Source: Gemmatimonadota bacterium (GTDB taxonomy: Bacteria > Gemmatimonadota > Gemmatimonadetes > Gemmatimonadales > GWC2-71-9). From it: a stretch of 6,418 nt of DNA. Below the pieces are notes generated by a model that was not told where the DNA came from, made no database searches, and was given only the letters and a program-made list of their open reading frames with translations. Made by a program: the position numbers and the translations under genes. The stretch covers positions 1-6,418 of the forward strand of contig JAOTWK010000211.1 of NCBI GenBank assembly GCA_029862935.1, written 5' to 3'. Shown piece after piece: positions 4,939 through 6,418 of the stretch. Numbering within the stretch: the first letter of the stretch is position 1; each line of letters opens with the position of its first letter.

Positions 4939-6418
4939 CTACCTCCGCAGACCGATCCTGTCGAGGAGGCTCACGAACCGTGCGTCGGTGTGCAGGCGGC
5001 GAAACATGGGTCGGACCTGCAGCCACACGAGATCGGCGGACCGAACATCGAACCCGCGGTCGAGCAACTCGAACGCCGCGTCGTCGTCGCGAAGCCCTGC
5101 GTAGATCTGTGCCATCAACGACGGAGAGACGAATCGTTGCTCACTAAGACGTTTCAGCTCATCGAGCAGCGCGAGCGCCGCGGTGTCCTCGCCAGCGATG
5201 GCACGCGCATGGCCGAGTGCCGCACGGATCTCGGGGCTGTTGCCTGAAAGTCGCCCCGCCGTTTCGAACGACGCAATGGCGTCGTCGAGCTCGCCCACTT
5301 GCGTCAACGCCATGCCCAGAAAATAGTGCGCGATTGCGAACGCAGGGTCCTTTTGCAGCGTGCTCCGTAGCTCGGATACCGCTTGGTCGTACCGCTCGGC
5401 GTAGAGCGAGATCAATCCCAAGCTCCCGTCGATCGCCAGGGAAAGGGGGTCAGCCTGCTTGGCCTGAAAGATCTGCTGGGCGGCCTCCGCAAACCGGCGC
5501 TGCGGCACGAGCAGGTTCGTCGCATACCACTGCCGCGCGGTTGGATGCTGCGGGTCGAGCTCGATCGCCCGCCGAAACGCCTCCTCCGCCCCGTTCCAAT
5601 TCCACTCGTACATCGCTTCGACCACACCGACGGCCGCACGGGCTTGGGCGAGCGCGTCATCCAACTCGAGCGCCGCGAGCGCGTCGGCCTTCGCGTGCAT
5701 CATCACGGCCTTGGGTTCCGCCAGACCGTACGCGCCCAACACGACGTAACAATCGGCTCGTGCAGCGTACGCCCGGGCGAACATCGGATCGCGCTCGATC
5801 GCCTGATCCAGTAACTGGACTGCGCTCTTCACGGCCGTCTCGGTACGACGGTTCCATTCATACCGGCCCTTCAAGAACAGCTCATAGGCCTGCGGATCCC
5901 GCGTCGCAGGCGCTGCGGGTGCCTCCGCGGCAACCAGTTTGCCGCGAAGCACCTCGGCAATGGTGCTGGAGATATCATCCTGAATGGCAAACACGTCGCC
6001 GTGCGTTCGGTCGTAGCGGTCCGACCAGAGACGATAGCCGTTAGCGGCGTCGATCAGCTGCGCTGATATCCTGATCTGATCGCCTGCCCGTCGCACGCTT
6101 CCTTCGAGTACGGTCTTCACGCCGAGCCGGTTACCGATGACCCGAGCATCCTCATTACGTCCCTTGAAGGCGAAGGCGGAACTGCGCGCGACGACCCGAA
6201 GGCCCTCGACCTTCCCAAGGGCGTTCATCAACTCCTCGCTAATCCCGTCGCTGAAGAAATCGTCCTCGGCGTCGTGACTCATGTTGACGAAGGGCAGCAC
6301 GGCAATCGACGGCGCGGTCGTCGGCGCAGACACGACAGGGGCGACCGCCGTCTCGGAGATCTGCCCGGTCGCAGCCAGAGAGAGTGCGTCGGTGAATTCG
6401 GCACACGTCGCGAAACGT
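4939..6418 (-). CDS. Ser/Thr protein kinase C-terminal part with TolB-like and TPR domains (5' cut by window)
   Basis: The frame is open to the window edge; 492 residues are visible and the N-terminus is missing. The first visible residues, RFATCAEFTDAL, match the usual end of a Hanks-type Ser/Thr kinase domain ('RF.s..eF..aL'), so a kinase domain probably lies outside the window. A linker of about 25 residues follows with no membrane segment. Residues about 37-162 are a TolB-N/FlgO-like domain (SIAVLPFVNMS, FFSDGISEELMNAL, LRVVARSSAFAFKG, VLEGSVRRAGDQIRISAQLIDA, LWSDRYDR). Residues about 174-460 contain TPR repeats (for example FRRAIELDPQHPTA and LRSTLQKDPAFAIAHYFLGMAL). The end, LVWLQVRPMFRRLHTDARFVSLL, is typical of this class. 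Such proteins are thought to be signalling kinases with a protein-binding output arm; partners are unknown. The GTG at 6333 is not taken as the start because the homologous kinase tail lies upstream of it. Confidence 0.88.
   Translation of the reverse strand, partial: RFATCAEFTDALSLAATGQISETAVAPVVSAPTTAPSIAVLPFVNMSHDAEDDFFSDGISEELMNALGKVEGLRVVARSSAFAFKGRNEDARVIGNRLGVKTVLEGSVRRAGDQIRISAQLIDAANGYRLWSDRYDRTHGDVFAIQDDISSTIAEVLRGKLVAAEAPAAPATRDPQAYELFLKGRYEWNRRTETAVKSAVQLLDQAIERDPMFARAYAARADCYVVLGAYGLAEPKAVMMHAKADALAALELDDALAQARAAVGVVEAMYEWNWNGAEEAFRRAIELDPQHPTARQWYATNLLVPQRRFAEAAQQIFQAKQADPLSLAIDGSLGLISLYAERYDQAVSELRSTLQKDPAFAIAHYFLGMALTQVGELDDAIASFETAGRLSGNSPEIRAALGHARAIAGEDTAALALLDELKRLSEQRFVSPSLMAQIYAGLRDDDAAFELLDRGFDVRSADLVWLQVRPMFRRLHTDARFVSLLDRIGLRR

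Noticed and set aside
5217..6044. Plus-strand open frame of 275 codons
   Set aside because: It is antisense to the kinase/TolB/TPR gene and its Arg/Pro/Ser-rich product is typical of a shadow frame.
6331..6333. GTG as a true start of the TolB/TPR protein
   Set aside because: The frame continues upstream to the window edge with a kinase-tail-like sequence and no Shine-Dalgarno stands out before the GTG.
1..6418. Mobile element, CRISPR, tRNA or toxin-antitoxin system
   Set aside because: No transposase, integrase, long terminal repeats, regularly spaced repeats with spacers, cloverleaf or paired toxin/antitoxin genes were seen.

Overview
The window is GC-rich (by eye clearly above 60%) bacterial chromosome. 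Several exported proteins have predicted cleavage at or next to an Ala-Gln or Gly-Gln, and one gene joins a Ser/Thr-kinase tail to a TolB-like domain and TPRs. Together with the high GC this suggests an environmental Gemmatimonadota or Acidobacteriota-type genome. That placement is an inference from style; no rRNA or marker gene is present. There is no IS element, phage gene, CRISPR array or tRNA that I can see.

Layout: one plus-strand gene (140-682) encodes a small exported protein with a double glycine zipper. It converges on a minus-strand block that fills the rest of the window. Read in the direction of transcription from the right edge, the block holds: the C-terminal 492 residues of a Ser/Thr-kinase/TolB-like/TPR protein (6418-4939, cut by the edge); a small lipoprotein with its own near-consensus sigma-70 promoter (4793-4425); a cytidylate-kinase-like protein fused to a BON domain, behind a structured leader (4140-3340); a small exported protein of unknown function (3284-2784), 55 bases later and probably cotranscribed; and a MalS-type GH13 alpha-amylase lipoprotein (2566-890). 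The 172 bases between the converging ends of the plus-strand gene and the amylase hold several hairpins that probably end transcription from both sides.

Functionally the genes do not form an evident single pathway. The best-defined activities are extracytoplasmic hydrolysis of malto-oligosaccharides or starch by a surface- or periplasm-facing lipoprotein, and signalling by a kinase with a TPR output region. The two small envelope proteins (140-682 and 4425-4793) share one architecture: export signal, a short beta-rich 'RVT..DG' domain, then a glycine-zipper hydrophobic segment. They look like distant members of one family.

I did not find a clearly new multi-gene system. The most worthwhile leads are the leader and putative operator of the kinase-BON gene, the kinase-BON fusion itself, the paired glycine-zipper proteins, and phased short tandem repeats in two promoter regions.
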